Origin: an uncultured Bacteroidota bacterium
GTDB lineage: Bacteria > Bacteroidota > Bacteroidia > Bacteroidales > F082
Length of the DNA: 52,745 bases
Direction of reading: 5' to 3'
Assembly (NCBI GenBank): GCA_913055825.1
Contig: CAJXKB010000011.1
Span: forward strand, 1-52,745
Positions within the stretch are counted from its first letter, which is position 1. Each line of letters begins with the position of its first letter. The translations under genes were made by a program, and so were the position numbers. This document shows positions 25,543-34,039 of this stretch, piece after piece. The notes under the pieces were generated by a model. That model made no database searches. It worked only from the letters and a program-made list of their open reading frames with translations, and had not been told where the DNA came from.

Positions 25543-25917
25543 TTAAATGCCTTTTGAAAATAAATAGCCACCGATACTTAATGATATCCCCAGGATATTG
25601 GTTATCAAAAGATAGACTGTCATCAAGGTAAACTCACCTCCTTTTATTAAACTAAAGTTGTCAAAAGCAAAGGTGGAAAAAGTAGTAAAACTTCCCAGGA
25701 TACCCACAAAGATAAATAATCGAAGGCCGGGAGAAGCATAATTTCGGGTAAAATACCCCCATAAAAAACCGATGGCAAGCGAACCAAGCAGGTTTACGGT
25801 AAGTGTAGCCCAAGGAAAGTCGCTGTGATGATGGGAATCGACAAATTCATACACCAAAAAACGAAGCACAGCACCTACACTGCCCCCAAAAGCCACCGCT
25901 AATAATTTAATCAACAT
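25543..25917 (-). CDS. crcB: Fluoride ion transporter CrcB/Fluc
   Basis: A dual-topology dimeric fluoride channel that keeps cytoplasmic fluoride low. The 124 residues have four membrane segments. The signatures G-G-x-x-G-A-x-x-R (about 11-19), N-x-x-G (about 43-46) and G-S-F-T-T-F-S-T-F with the pore Phe residues (about 76-85) are present. Only one copy is here, as expected for a homodimer. The start codon overlaps the stop of the DUF493 gene (TAATG). I saw no fluoride riboswitch upstream of the unit. Confidence 0.94.
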   Translation of the reverse strand: MLIKLLAVAFGGSVGAVLRFLVYEFVDSHHHSDFPWATLTVNLLGSLAIGFLWGYFTRNYASPGLRLFIFVGILGSFTTFSTFAFDNFSLIKGGEFTLMTVYLLITNILGISLSIGGYLFSKGI

Positions 25918-26237
25918 TACAAAGCATATTTAAGACCTTCAACCTGACGAAGCATGGCGTATAGCTTTTCAAATTGAATTTTATTTACTACAGTTATTTT
26001 AAAGGTAAAACTGACATATTTTCCCCTGCTGCTTATCTTCTTGCCACTATATAGATAATTCATATTCAGGTTTTTAAAAACGGCAACCAGGTGCTCTCTG
26101 TTGACATCATCATCAATAGTGGCATCCATCACAGCCTTAAGCATATAGGTAACCGGAAATTTAACTTTTTTGCCCTGCATAGACATAGGTAACTGTGATT
26201 CCCTTTTACCCGAACCGTTTGGGGAATATTCGTTCAT
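25917..26237 (-). CDS. DUF493 family protein (YbeD-like)
   Basis: The protein has 106 residues from the ATG at 26237; the longer frame opens with TTG near the promoter box and was rejected. A ferredoxin-like fold with K-V-K-F-P-V-T-Y-M-L-K near 25-35 and the ending strand-helix pattern with F-T-F-K-I-T-V fits DUF493/YbeD, small proteins of unknown or lipoate-related function. The overlap TAATG with crcB implies translational coupling. A -7 box (26261-26268) lies 23 bases upstream. Confidence 0.75.
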   Translation of the reverse strand: MNEYSPNGSGKRESQLPMSMQGKKVKFPVTYMLKAVMDATIDDDVNREHLVAVFKNLNMNYLYSGKKISSRGKYVSFTFKITVVNKIQFEKLYAMLRQVEGLKYAL

Positions 26238-26260
26238 TCCATGAATTTTCAAAATTTCGG

Positions 26261-26268
26261 CAAAAGTA
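26261..26268 (-). promoter_or_regulatory. -7 promoter box of DUF493-crcB unit
   Basis: TACTTTTG on the minus strand. It ends 23 bases before the ATG at 26237 and just upstream of the TTG at 26252, which supports the shorter protein. Confidence 0.5.
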
Positions 26269-26299
26269 TATTAAAAATGTTGTCAGCCTGTGGTTCAGG

Positions 26300-28717
26300 C
26301 TAAAAAAATACAGGGAATTTATCGGGGTGATAATTATGCATGAGCTGATAAATACCTTCAAAAACATCTTCGGCATTGGGATTAGAGAAATAATCGCCAT
26401 CTGTTCCATATGCAGCCCTGTGTGCTTTAGCCGTGATTGTAAGCGGTTCAATATCCAGGAATTTAAACCCATTATGCTCCTCCAAGATTTTTTGCATCAT
26501 GTACGACGTAGCACCTCCTGGAACATCCTCATCAAAAAATACAATTTTATTGGTTTTTTTTAACGACTCAAGAATGATGCCCTTAATATCAAACGGAATT
26601 AAAGTTTGTACATCAACAAGTTCCACGTCAATATCAAATTTCTCCAACTGTTGAATAGCATCATTGGCAATACGGACACACGAGCCGTATGTGACCAGTG
26701 TAACATCTTTTCCCCGCCGTAATATTTCAGGAACACCCACGGGCGTTTTAAATTCACCGATATTTTCAGGTTTTTTCTCACGCAAACGGTATCCGTTCAG
26801 CGGCTCAATAATCAGCACCGGCTGGTCCGATTCGAGGTAGGTATTGTAAAAACCTGCTGCCTGGGTCATGTTGCGTGGAACCGCAACATGAACACCCCGG
26901 ATGGAATTGATAACCATGCTCAGAGGGGAGCCTGCATGCCAAATCCCTTCGAGTCGGTGGCCGCGTGTACTAACTATCATGGGTGCTTTTTGTCCGCCCC
27001 GGGTGCGATAATGCGTTGTCGCCAGGTCATCGCTCATCACTTGCAAACCATAAAGCAGATAATCGAAATACTGGATTTCGGCAATGGGACGAAAACCACG
27101 CAGGGCAAGGCCAAGTCCTTGACCGATAATGGTTGCCTCGCGGATTCCGGTATCAAATATACGGTGTTCGCCATACTTTTCCTGAAGTCCTTCGTAGGTT
27201 TGGTTCACACCTCCAATTTTTCCTACATCTTCACCAAAAGCAACCACCAATGGATTATGTTGAAAAATGTAATCAAAATTATCCCTTAAAATTTCCCTGC
27301 CGGGAACAGTGGGGGAATCATCCACATATTTTGCGGGTGTAAATTCTACTTTTAACGCAGAAAGTTCAGATTCACTATACAAAAAATCATCATATTGAAA
27401 TTGACTTTCCTGCATCTCTTTTTTGAGCCATTCGGCGATATGGTTTTTAAGGGTTTTCCCTCCATATTGACAATCGTCACATAAATACCGCATCACTTTT
27501 CGGGCCGTACTGTAAATATCTTTTCGCAAGGGATCGCCCACACGTTTTAATTCAGTCGCCATCTGTTCAATTTCATTCTGATGCAGACACTTACAATGCG
27601 ATAATTGCATGATACTCAATAAGTCAGAACGTTTTCTCTCAAGTGGGGCTTTATAATTTTTCCATGCTTTTTTCCGGGCTTCACGAACACGTTTAACAGC
27701 CTCCTGCTCAATGGCATCAAGATCATCGGCCATGGCAATGTTTTCTTTTAATATCCACTCGCGCATATGGCGAATGCCATCGCGGTTTTCTTCGTCACGT
27801 AATTGCTCAGGCGTTTTATAACGTTCGTGTGAACCGGAAGTAGAGTGTCCCTGAGGTTGGGTACAGCCGGTAATATGGAACAAAACAGGGGTGTGGTTTT
27901 TACGACATAAGGCAATGCCTTTCCGGTAAGTGTCAAGGAGTCCCGGATAATCAAAGCAGCTAACTTTGAATATTTCGATCCCATTGGTACCTTTTTCTTT
28001 TTGAAACCCTTCGAGAATTTTAGAAATATCGCCTTTGGTGGTTTGATAGCGGTTGGGGACCGAAATACCCCATTGGTCGTCCCACACCGATAATGCCATG
28101 GGAATTTGCAGCACACCGGCTGCATTTAGTGTTTCAAAAAAATAGCCTTCGGATGTGGAAGCATCACCGATGGTACCAAACGCCACCTCATTGCCTTTGT
28201 TTGAAAATTGGGAGAGCTTGTGTAAAGCAGAATTTTCCCTGAATAGTCGGGAAGCCTGCGCCAAACCCAACAACCGGGGCATCTGACTGGCTGTAGGAGA
28301 GCTGTCGGCAGCACTGTTTTTTTGCTCCATAAGGTTTTTCCAATGTCCTTTGTCATCTAAGCTGCGGCTGGCAAAGTGATTGTTCATCAGGCGGCCGCCA
28401 TTGGCCGGATTGGCATTTATATCAGTATCACCATACAATTGTGCAAAAAATTCTTCAAGGTCCATCATCCCGCTGGCCAGCATAAAGGTTTGATCGCGGT
28501 AATAACCCGATCGCCAGTCCCCTTTTTGGAAAACCCGTGCCATTGCCAGCTGGGGAATTTCTTTGCCGTCACCAAAAATGCCAAATTTGGCTTTCCCGGT
28601 CAGGACTTCCCTGCGCCCCAATAAACTGGCTTGCCTGCTTTCGTAGGCAATGCGATAATCAGATAATATTTCTTCTTTGGTTAAATTTAATGAATAGGAA
28701 TTATTTTTTGTACTCAT
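26300..28717 (-). CDS. Fused 2-oxoacid dehydrogenase E1 alpha-beta subunit
   Basis: Thiamin-diphosphate E1 component that decarboxylates a 2-oxoacid and passes the acyl group to the lipoyl arm of E2. The protein has 805 residues from the ATG at 28717. Residues 1-430 are E1 alpha, with a G-D-A-S-T-S-E-G segment (thiamin motif G-D-x(n)) and a His-rich phosphorylation-loop region H-S-T-S-G-S-H. Residues 470-805 are E1 beta, with G-E-D-V-G, G-I-R-E-A, and D-V-Q-T-L-I-P-F. The alpha-beta fusion is common in Bacteroidota. Branched-chain or pyruvate substrate cannot be decided, and E2 and E3 are not in the window. The upstream in-frame start lies inside the -7 box. Confidence 0.92.
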   Translation of the reverse strand: MSTKNNSYSLNLTKEEILSDYRIAYESRQASLLGRREVLTGKAKFGIFGDGKEIPQLAMARVFQKGDWRSGYYRDQTFMLASGMMDLEEFFAQLYGDTDINANPANGGRLMNNHFASRSLDDKGHWKNLMEQKNSAADSSPTASQMPRLLGLAQASRLFRENSALHKLSQFSNKGNEVAFGTIGDASTSEGYFFETLNAAGVLQIPMALSVWDDQWGISVPNRYQTTKGDISKILEGFQKEKGTNGIEIFKVSCFDYPGLLDTYRKGIALCRKNHTPVLFHITGCTQPQGHSTSGSHERYKTPEQLRDEENRDGIRHMREWILKENIAMADDLDAIEQEAVKRVREARKKAWKNYKAPLERKRSDLLSIMQLSHCKCLHQNEIEQMATELKRVGDPLRKDIYSTARKVMRYLCDDCQYGGKTLKNHIAEWLKKEMQESQFQYDDFLYSESELSALKVEFTPAKYVDDSPTVPGREILRDNFDYIFQHNPLVVAFGEDVGKIGGVNQTYEGLQEKYGEHRIFDTGIREATIIGQGLGLALRGFRPIAEIQYFDYLLYGLQVMSDDLATTHYRTRGGQKAPMIVSTRGHRLEGIWHAGSPLSMVINSIRGVHVAVPRNMTQAAGFYNTYLESDQPVLIIEPLNGYRLREKKPENIGEFKTPVGVPEILRRGKDVTLVTYGSCVRIANDAIQQLEKFDIDVELVDVQTLIPFDIKGIILESLKKTNKIVFFDEDVPGGATSYMMQKILEEHNGFKFLDIEPLTITAKAHRAAYGTDGDYFSNPNAEDVFEGIYQLMHNYHPDKFPVFF

Positions 28718-28741
28718 GAATCTTTTTACACTTTTGAATTG

Positions 28742-28749
28742 CAAAGATA
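28742..28749 (-). promoter_or_regulatory. -7 promoter box of the E1 alpha-beta gene
   Basis: TATCTTTG on the minus strand, 24 bases before the ATG at 28717. It overlaps the upstream start of the longer frame and so argues against it. Confidence 0.6.
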
Positions 28750-28854
28750 GTAATTAAAATGATTCTAAATAATGTGAAGATAAAGTGTCTGAAGTGTGCT
28801 AAAGTTTGCCCGCAGCACTCCCACGGAGGAGCGTTTGAAGTTGAAAAAATTTAT

Positions 28855-28862
28855 TATTTTTG
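28855..28862 (+). promoter_or_regulatory. -7 promoter box of ppk2
   Basis: TATTTTTG with a TTTG at 28834-28837 (17-base spacer). It ends ten bases before the ATG, so the leader is only a few bases. Confidence 0.5.
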
Positions 28863-28872
28863 AAAGAAAAAC

Positions 28873-29706
28873 ATGGAAAAGCAAGCTGAAGGTTCACTTT
28901 TTAACAAGCATGGTAAGCTGAAAAAATCGGTTTACGAAGAGGAATTACACAAACTGCAAATAGAGTTGGTAAAACTTCAGGAGTGGGTTAAGGCAAAAGG
29001 CAAACAGGTCGTGATTATTTTTGAGGGTCGTGATGCAGCAGGGAAAGGCGGAGTTATCAACCGTATCACCGAGTGTACCAATCCACGTGTGGTGCGTGTG
29101 GTAGCCCTTGGAGTACCTACGGAAAAAGAGAAAACCCAATGGTATTTTCAGCGATATGTTTCGCAGTTACCAGCTGCCGGAGAGATGGTGCTTTTCGACC
29201 GCTCGTGGTACAACAGAGCTGGCGTAGAACGTGTAATGGGCTTTTGTAGCGATGACCAATATTGGGAATTCCTCAGGGCGTGTCCTTATTTTGAACGCAT
29301 GCTCATTCGCTCGGGGATTATCCTGATTAAATACTGGTTTTCGGTAAGCGAAGAAGAGCAGGAAAAACGCTTTCAGGCGCGGCTCAACGATCCGACCAAA
29401 AGATGGAAACTCAGTCCTATGGACTTAAAGTCGCGAGACAAATGGGTGGAATATTCAAAGGCTAAAGACGATATGTTTTCTTATACTGACACAAAGATAT
29501 CACCTTGGTATGTAGTGAATTCCGATGATAAAAAAAGAGCCCGGCTGAATACCATCCACCATCTGTTAAAGTTAATTCCTTATGAAGACTTAACACCGCC
29601 ACCCATCGAACTCAGTCCCCGCATTCCCGAAAAAGGCTATGTTCGCCCGCCCATGCAGGAACAAACTTTTGTGCCTGATATTTTCGGCAAAGAGAATAGT
29701 GTTTAA
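28873..29706 (+). CDS. ppk2: Polyphosphate kinase 2 (PPK2 family, one domain)
   Basis: Uses polyphosphate to phosphorylate nucleotides (class I: nucleoside diphosphates). The 277 residues form one domain. Walker A F-E-G-R-D-A-A-G-K-G-G is at about 50-60, and Walker B F-D-R-S-W-Y-N-R-A-G near 113-122. The lid helix with W-K-L-S-P-M-D follows near 180. There is no second PPK2 module. The 20-residue start with Lys and Glu helix is typical of short class I members. It is a monocistronic unit. Confidence 0.92.
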   Translation: MEKQAEGSLFNKHGKLKKSVYEEELHKLQIELVKLQEWVKAKGKQVVIIFEGRDAAGKGGVINRITECTNPRVVRVVALGVPTEKEKTQWYFQRYVSQLPAAGEMVLFDRSWYNRAGVERVMGFCSDDQYWEFLRACPYFERMLIRSGIILIKYWFSVSEEEQEKRFQARLNDPTKRWKLSPMDLKSRDKWVEYSKAKDDMFSYTDTKISPWYVVNSDDKKRARLNTIHHLLKLIPYEDLTPPPIELSPRIPEKGYVRPPMQEQTFVPDIFGKENSV

Positions 29707-29735
29707 CAATGACAGTAAAGTCCTATAAAAACGGT

Positions 29736-29786
29736 CGTCATAGCAATGAGCTTCAAAGGGTTGTAGGGAGAGCGAAGAAACTATCT
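29736..29786. repeat. Possible degenerate REP-like extragenic sequence
   Basis: The start CGTCATAGC and the later AGCGAAG resemble the widespread GTCATTGCGAGCGAAG type of extragenic repeat, but no second copy is in the window and the match is loose. Confidence 0.25.
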
Positions 29787-29863
29787 TTTTTTGAAAAGAA
29801 TTTTTAATTTTTCATTTAAAAAATATTACCATGCAGTTTATAGTGTTTTTCAAACTTTATGTC

Positions 29864-32293
29864 ATGAATAAAATTCTAAAATTTACTGCCCCATTCCTCT
29901 TCGTAAGCCTGTTTTTCCTTTCGATAGGATGTAAAAAGGTTCAAACCGAAACCCTGCGCATTAAAGGGCTTTATCAACAAGTTGAGGTTCTTCGCGACAG
30001 TATTGGAATCAATCATATTTATGCAAAAAATCAACATGACTTGTTTTTTACACAAGGTTATTGTGTAGCCCGCGATCGTCTTTTTCAACTCGAATTATGG
30101 AGAAGACAAGCCACCGGAACTACTGCTGAAATTCTGGGCCCAAAAGAATTAAAAAGAGATATTGGCGCTCGCTTATTCAAGTTCAGGGGCAATATGAATA
30201 AGGAAATGAATCATTACCACCCACAGGGAAAAGAAATTATCACTGCTTTTGTGGAAGGAATCAACACTTATATTCGCAAGATAAATAAGCACAAAGACCT
30301 GCTACCGATTGAGTTTAAACTACTTGGCATTACCCCTCACGAATGGACGCCTGAGGTTGTTATTTCGCGCCATCAGGGATTGTTATATAATATCAATGAC
30401 GAACTTAAAACCGGTCAGGCTGTTGCTTTGGCTGGCGTGAAAGAAGTAAAAAAGCTAAATTGGTATCATCCAAAAGATCCGAATATTAAATTAGACACAG
30501 CCATAAACGCAAAAGCACTGTTGAGCTCAAAGATCCTTGAAATTTACAACGCTTTCCGGCATCGGGTTAATTTTAAAAATGATTTGGAAGCGGCTTTGCT
30601 AAAAAATAATAACAGCCGAAAGGCACGACAAGCCATTTCAAGACTCGAGGATATTTTTTCGGAGCAGGAAGTTCAGCTAACCATGACAGGGAGCAATTCA
30701 TGGGTTGTAAATGGAAAACATACACAAAGCGGTTACCCTATTTTGGCCAATGACCCGCACCGTACCATTGCAGTTCCTTCGCTACGCTACATGGTTCATT
30801 TACATGCACCCGGATGGAATGTAATTGGCGGCGGCGAACCGGAAATACCGGGTGTTTCCATCGGACATAATTCTTACGGAGCCTGGGGGCTGACCGTTTT
30901 CCGTACCGATGCCGAGGATTTATATGTGTATCGGTTAAATCCTAAAAACCTGAACCAATACCGTTACAAGGGGAAATGGGAAAACATGAAAATCATTTAT
31001 GATACCATTCCTGTAAAGGGGCATAAACCGGTAGCCGTTCAATACAGATATACCTGTCACGGGCCTGTAACGTATATTGATACTGTTCATCAGGTGGCTT
31101 ATGCCATCAGATGCGGCTGGCTTGAGCCGGGCGGGTCACCCTATTTAGCTTCGTTGCGAATGGACCAGGCTAAAAGCTGGAAAGAATACCGTAATGCATG
31201 CAGTTATAGTAATATACCCGGTGAAAATATGATGTGGGCCGATAAAAATGGGAATATCGGATGGCAGGCCGTTGGTATTTCCCCTATCCGGAGAAATTTC
31301 AGCGGACTGGTTCCTGTTCCCGGTGACGGGCGATACGAATGGGATGGTTTTTTACCCATAAAGGAAAAACCTCATATTTATAATCCTGGCAACGGATTCT
31401 TTGCAACAGCCAACCAAAACCTTACTCCTGATAACTATAATCATTGGGATGCCATTGCCTACTTGTGGTCAGATGATTACCGTGGCAACCGCCTGAACGA
31501 AGTACTGGGTTCCGGAAATAAGTTCGACATCAACGACATGGAAAAACTACAGACCGATGTGCTCTCAATTCCTGCCCGGCAACTTTGCCCTATGTTGAAA
31601 CAAATTCCCGAGAAGGATTCTCTGGCCCGTAAAGCGAAAGACAGCATAGAAAACTGGAATTTCAGGTTAGATAAAAATTCAATTCCTGCGGGGATTTATA
31701 ATGCCTGGGAACAGGAGATTGTTACTGAGGCAAAATCAAAGTTTATTCCGAACAAAATAAAAGGCTTAGTCAATCTTCAACTCACAAAAATTATCCGTTG
31801 GATTCGACATCCCGGAATAAACTCTGTTTTCAAAACATCTGACAAAAGAAATAATTTTTTACAAAAAACTTTTGCGACAGCAGTGCAAAATATGGAAACA
31901 GAATTAGGAAGGGATATGGGCAAATGGCAGTTCGGACAAGCAAAATATAAACACATTACCATCAAAAATGCTTTTAGCTTCATGCTTAGTACCGAAATAC
32001 GGAAAAAAGTAAACATGGGGCCTTTGCCGAGAGGGGGAAACAGCTATACTGTTTGTGCCACTTCATCGAAAAATAATCAATATAAAGGTGCCAGTTTCCG
32101 GATTATTGCAGATACCAAAAACTGGGATAACTCGGTGGGCACCAACACACCTGGCCAATCGGGAAACCCGGATAGTAAGTTTTATAAAAACCTGTTCAAC
32201 AGCTGGGCCAATGATCAATATTTTCCGCTTTATTTCAGTAAAGCCAAAATCGAAACTGTCATGGACAACAGATTGATTTTGAATCCTAAATAG
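29864..32293 (+). CDS. Penicillin amidase (acylase) family lipoprotein, Ntn hydrolase
   Basis: Cleaves amide bonds, in relatives of beta-lactams or acyl-homoserine lactones. The 809 residues start at the ATG at 29864, which opens a signal peptide ending in S-I-G-C, so Cys is lipidated. After an alpha chain of about 250 residues, T-G-S-N-S-W has the Ser277 that becomes the N-terminal nucleophile after self-cleavage at Gly276. The oxyanion segment N-G-K-H and the S-I-G-H-N-S-Y-G-A-W-G-L-T block near 340 follow. The upstream ATG at 29831 would put a Phe-rich stretch before the signal peptide and was rejected. It faces the periplasm; the substrate is not known. Confidence 0.88.
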   Translation: MNKILKFTAPFLFVSLFFLSIGCKKVQTETLRIKGLYQQVEVLRDSIGINHIYAKNQHDLFFTQGYCVARDRLFQLELWRRQATGTTAEILGPKELKRDIGARLFKFRGNMNKEMNHYHPQGKEIITAFVEGINTYIRKINKHKDLLPIEFKLLGITPHEWTPEVVISRHQGLLYNINDELKTGQAVALAGVKEVKKLNWYHPKDPNIKLDTAINAKALLSSKILEIYNAFRHRVNFKNDLEAALLKNNNSRKARQAISRLEDIFSEQEVQLTMTGSNSWVVNGKHTQSGYPILANDPHRTIAVPSLRYMVHLHAPGWNVIGGGEPEIPGVSIGHNSYGAWGLTVFRTDAEDLYVYRLNPKNLNQYRYKGKWENMKIIYDTIPVKGHKPVAVQYRYTCHGPVTYIDTVHQVAYAIRCGWLEPGGSPYLASLRMDQAKSWKEYRNACSYSNIPGENMMWADKNGNIGWQAVGISPIRRNFSGLVPVPGDGRYEWDGFLPIKEKPHIYNPGNGFFATANQNLTPDNYNHWDAIAYLWSDDYRGNRLNEVLGSGNKFDINDMEKLQTDVLSIPARQLCPMLKQIPEKDSLARKAKDSIENWNFRLDKNSIPAGIYNAWEQEIVTEAKSKFIPNKIKGLVNLQLTKIIRWIRHPGINSVFKTSDKRNNFLQKTFATAVQNMETELGRDMGKWQFGQAKYKHITIKNAFSFMLSTEIRKKVNMGPLPRGGNSYTVCATSSKNNQYKGASFRIIADTKNWDNSVGTNTPGQSGNPDSKFYKNLFNSWANDQYFPLYFSKAKIETVMDNRLILNPK

Positions 32294-32377
32294 CAATTTT
32301 CGGCCTTATATTTTAAATTCTGCGAATAGTTGTAAAAATAACTACATTTAGGTATTGATATGCATAAAAAATGACCT

Positions 32378-32385
32378 CACTTTTG
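32378..32385 (+). promoter_or_regulatory. Likely -7 box of the flavodoxin gene
   Basis: CACTTTTG differs from TAnnTTTG only in the first base. It lies 26 bases before the ATG. Confidence 0.4.
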
Positions 32386-32411
32386 CATTATGAATTTTAA
32401 ACATTAAAACA

Positions 32412-32918
32412 ATGCAAAAAATAGGAATATTTTATGGTTCGTTAACCGGAAACACGGAATTAGCTGCAAAGCAAATTCAAAAAGAATTTGGTGCAGATGT
32501 GGCAAAAATTTTTGATGTTGCCAAGGCAAAAGCAGATGATATCGAGCAATTTTCCAATCTTATTTTTGCTTCGTCCACGTGGGACGATGGTGATATGGAA
32601 GAAGATTTTGAAGATTTCCTCCCGGAAATTTCTTCTGTAAATTTAAAAGGGAAAAAAGTAGCCATTTTTGGTTGTGGAGATCAGGAAAGCTATCCCGATA
32701 CATTTGTTGATGCTATTGGCAAGATATATGAGGCTGTTAAAGAAAAAAACTGCGAAATTGTCGGCATGGTTTCAACAGACGGGTATGAATTTGAAGACTC
32801 AAAAGCAGTGGTTGATGGCCGGTTTATCGGTTTGCCTCTGGACGAAGAAAACCAAAGCGATTTGACCGACGACAGAATAAAAACCTGGGTAAACCAGTTA
32901 AAAAAGGAATTTGATTGA
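32412..32918 (+). CDS. fldA: Flavodoxin
   Basis: An FMN electron carrier that replaces ferredoxin when iron is short. The 168 residues match the long-chain type. The phosphate loop Y-G-S-L-T-G-N-T is at about 8-15. The S-S-T-W-D-D-G near 54-60 and G-C-G-D-Q-E-S-Y-P near 88-96 loops hold the flavin ring. Many acidic residues on the surface fit its partners. It converges on the ferritin-like/VIT1 gene. Iron-dependent control is plausible, but I saw no Fur-like box. It could supply electrons to the Rnf complex encoded further on. Confidence 0.93.
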   Translation: MQKIGIFYGSLTGNTELAAKQIQKEFGADVAKIFDVAKAKADDIEQFSNLIFASSTWDDGDMEEDFEDFLPEISSVNLKGKKVAIFGCGDQESYPDTFVDAIGKIYEAVKEKNCEIVGMVSTDGYEFEDSKAVVDGRFIGLPLDEENQSDLTDDRIKTWVNQLKKEFD

Positions 32919-32954
32919 TTAAGCCTTTGGAAATAGTTATGCCGTGTATTTTCT

Positions 32955-32977
32955 CGTCCCCGCTTGCAACGAGGACG
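32955..32977. repeat. Convergent intergenic hairpin, 7 paired bases
   Basis: CGTCC-c-CG (32955-32962) pairs with CG-a-GGACG (32970-32977) with a CTTGCAA loop. No T run follows, so it is not a standard terminator. It sits between the convergent flavodoxin and VIT1 genes. Confidence 0.4.
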
Positions 32978-32982
32978 GGATT

Positions 32983-33855
32983 CTATATTGAAACTCCCAG
33001 CCAGGCCTTTGCCAAAAAACCAATCCCAAACGAGATGGCCGCCACACCCAGAGAGATCAAAGCCATAGACAGAAAACGCTTCCTGAAAGGGACATCTTTG
33101 GCCACAGAAATATAGTAATTGTAAGCGGCAATAATTAAAAGGGTTATCACCAACATCAGCACCATGGCCTGTTTTACACTTTCCAGCAAAAAGTAAGGGA
33201 ACACCAGTAAAATTACCGTTACCAAATAGGCCACCCCCGTGTATATAGCAGCCGTTACAGGGTTGATATCCTCATTTTCTTCACCCTCCTGTGATGCTAA
33301 GTAACCTGATGAAGCCATCGACAATGCCGCAGCAATTCCCATAATGAATCCCGTAACACCAATCACAATATTATCGCTAAAAGCAAAACTCAAACCCACG
33401 AGCGTTCCGGTAAGTTCCACCAGTGCGTCGTTCAGCCCCAGTACAATTGCGCCTACATAAGCTAAACGTTTGTCTTTCAGAATATCAATCAGCTCATGCT
33501 CATGTTCTTCTTCCTCAGACTGAATTTGAACCACCTCCGGATAAACCTTGGCTACTTTTTCATACACTTCCTGCGCACGGGCTTCTCCCCCTTCCATCAA
33601 TTTCAATGCAAAGCTTAAGCCGAATATCCGCGCAAGCCACACAAAATAAAATACTTTAAGCCGATTGTGCTTAATTTCTTTTCCACTAATATTTTCCCAA
33701 ATATGATAATGCCTGAGCTCGTCATCAGCTATTTTTGCCAACAATTTTTTATTATGTCCTTCCTCACAGGCATCGCTTAAACGCTTGTAAATATGATACT
33801 CCGTAATTTCTGCCTTTTGTTGCTGTAAGGCCGTTTCATTTGCTTTTTTTTCCAT
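32983..33855 (-). CDS. Ferritin-like domain fused to VIT1/CCC1 transporter
   Basis: The protein has 290 residues from the ATG at 33855. Residues 1-130 form a ferritin-like helix bundle: E-I-T-E-Y-H-I-Y, D-D-E-L-R-H-Y-H-I-W (about 45-54), and a run of Glu and His E-E-E-E-H-E-H-E near 110-117 for iron. Residues 135-290 have five membrane segments with L-G-L-N-D-A-L-V-E-L-T and A-A-A-L-S-M-A-S-S-G-Y as in VIT1/CCC1 metal carriers. This is the layout of MbfA-type proteins that export iron. It may be expressed when iron is high, opposite to the flavodoxin; this is inference. Confidence 0.9.
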   Translation of the reverse strand: MEKKANETALQQQKAEITEYHIYKRLSDACEEGHNKKLLAKIADDELRHYHIWENISGKEIKHNRLKVFYFVWLARIFGLSFALKLMEGGEARAQEVYEKVAKVYPEVVQIQSEEEEHEHELIDILKDKRLAYVGAIVLGLNDALVELTGTLVGLSFAFSDNIVIGVTGFIMGIAAALSMASSGYLASQEGEENEDINPVTAAIYTGVAYLVTVILLVFPYFLLESVKQAMVLMLVITLLIIAAYNYYISVAKDVPFRKRFLSMALISLGVAAISFGIGFLAKAWLGVSI

Positions 33856-33896
33856 ATAAATGTTTATAATCAAATTCTAACATCATCTTCCGGCTT

Positions 33897-33920
33897 TAAG
33901 GCATTGTTACGAAATAAGTT
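33897..33920. repeat. Solitary end of the MITE-like element
   Basis: TAA followed by GGCATTGTTACGAAATAAG matches the terminal repeats of the element at 16764-16928 almost perfectly (it equals the right end except at one base). A weaker inverse segment TTTCTGTAACA lies at 33950-33960. This is probably a truncated or internally deleted copy, upstream of the ferritin-VIT1 gene. Confidence 0.6.
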
Positions 33921-34039
33921 TATCCTGCCGGTTTGTAAAAATATAATACTTTCTGTAACACTTTCCGCCTTTACAACACAAGAATTATCACAAAGGTTTT
34001 TTTTGTTATGACAAAGTACACGCTTTTCAACCATCAAGT

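Noticed and set aside
25543-26300. Fluoride riboswitch upstream of crcB
   Set aside because: crcB overlaps the previous gene, and the short space before that gene shows no fluoride-switch pattern.
26300-28717. Artificial fusion of two E1 genes by a sequencing error
   Set aside because: The joining region is a continuous, plausible linker, and such alpha-beta fusions are known in Bacteroidota.
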